DNA of 64,000 bases from BP-464 sp963825415 (GTDB taxonomy: Bacteria; Actinomycetota; Thermoleophilia; Solirubrobacterales; Solirubrobacteraceae). Shown here piece by piece: positions 63,650 to 64,000 of the stretch; position 1 is the stretch's first letter, and each line of letters starts with the position of its first letter. The notes under the pieces are model-generated. The model saw only the letters and a list, made by a program, of their open reading frames with translations. It was not told where the DNA came from and ran no database searches. Made by a program: the position numbers and the translations under genes. Where the stretch lies: the NCBI GenBank assembly GCA_963825415.1, contig CAWGTD010000006.1, forward strand, positions 434,001-498,000. Direction: 5' to 3'.

Positions 63650-64000
63650 ATGATCAATCCCTCCCAGCTCCAGGTCCTCGCTTCCCAGATGCAGGTCCCC
63701 GCCACCGCCGCTCCGATGGTCCGCCTCCCGCGCCGCGCCCGCAGCGCACCGGCCGTCGCCGACGTCGTCATCCGCCACGCACGGTCGCGTGACGCGCGCT
63801 CGATTCGCGACCTCGAGGCGCTCGACAGCCACGCCCTCGGAGAGGGCGAGCGGCTGGTGGCCGAGGTCGACGGCCTCGTGGTCGCCGCGATCGCGGTGGC
63901 CGACGACACCGTCGCGGCCGACCCGTTCGAGCACACGGCCAACGTGAGCGCCCTGCTGCGCATCCGTGCGCGTCAGCTGCGGGCCGCGGCCACCCCGAAG
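63650..64000 (+). CDS. GNAT-related hypothetical protein (C-terminus outside window)
   Basis: The ATG at 63650, with AAGGAG 12 nt upstream, opens 117 codons to the window edge. The N-terminus is Gln/Ala-rich (SQLQVLASQMQVPATAAP). RDLEALDSHALGEGERLVAE with VDGLVVAAIAVADDTVAADP and LLRIRARQLRAA resembles a family of short actinobacterial proteins with a truncated acetyltransferase-like core. The catalytic acetyl-CoA loop is not visible. It is probably controlled by the divergent CGNR regulator. Confidence 0.6.
   Translation, partial: MINPSQLQVLASQMQVPATAAPMVRLPRRARSAPAVADVVIRHARSRDARSIRDLEALDSHALGEGERLVAEVDGLVVAAIAVADDTVAADPFEHTANVSALLRIRARQLRAAATPK

Overview
The window is a stretch of a very GC-rich bacterial chromosome packed with housekeeping genes. 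Ku, an ANTAR regulator, a MarP-like protease, PspAB, a WS/DGAT acyltransferase, a SigB/SigF-type sigma factor and frequent GTG starts point to an actinobacterium. The gene set looks like Thermoleophilia/Solirubrobacterales, but that is an inference from gene content. I see no rRNA, tRNA, CRISPR array, prophage or transposase. No gene-free stretch exceeds 300 bp; the longest are about 256 bp (29125-29380) and 243 bp (16449-16691).

Layout. 0-6 kb: a truncated secreted phosphoesterase with a tiny membrane partner, a thioredoxin-fold protein without its redox cysteines, and a leftward operon of acyl-CoA dehydrogenase, M28 lipoprotein peptidase, ispH and metallophosphoesterase. 6-13 kb: SRPBCC protein, wax ester synthase/DGAT, subtilisin-like protease, MIP18/PaaD-type Fe-S factor, FxsA and a lipocalin-like gene with a broken frame. 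13-22 kb: Ca2+/cation exchanger, a sigma factor fused to an anti-sigma zinc finger and a membrane segment, glycosidase-like protein, flavin monooxygenase, and a penicillin-acylase-type amidase with two frame breaks. 22-29 kb: gltD/gltB (glutamate synthase) and an asparaginase. 29-38 kb: a stress-response island with a partner-switching module (anti-sigma kinase, degenerate paralogue, STAS protein), topoisomerase IB + Ku, DJ-1/PfpI protein, ferritin-like protein, CsbD, a SigB/F-type sigma factor and an ANTAR regulator. 38-47 kb: AddA/AddB-like helicase-nuclease and topoisomerase III. 47-53 kb: MarP-like protease, divergent penicillin-binding protein, lipoprotein, FHA protein, orphan ParA and a YkuD L,D-transpeptidase. 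53-58 kb: the aspartate-family operon lysA-hom-thrC-thrB, split by a palindromic MITE-like insertion. 58-64 kb: lgt, M23 peptidase, htpX-pspAB, and a CGNR regulator divergent from a truncated gene.

Two themes stand out. The first is stress physiology: partner switching should control the nearby SigB/F-type sigma factor, and neighbours such as CsbD, the ferritin-like protein, DJ-1 and Ku/TopIB are plausible targets. The second is the envelope: MarP, PBP, YkuD, M23, Lgt and several lipoproteins.

Caution: at least six single-base-type frame breaks interrupt otherwise intact genes (near 12350, 14425, 19795, 19973, 38213 and 49281). The deposited sequence may carry indel errors. The best novelty candidates are the CTAG-flanked 160-bp palindromic element between thrC and thrB, the sigma/anti-sigma fusion, and the kinase-like paralogue lacking its N-box.
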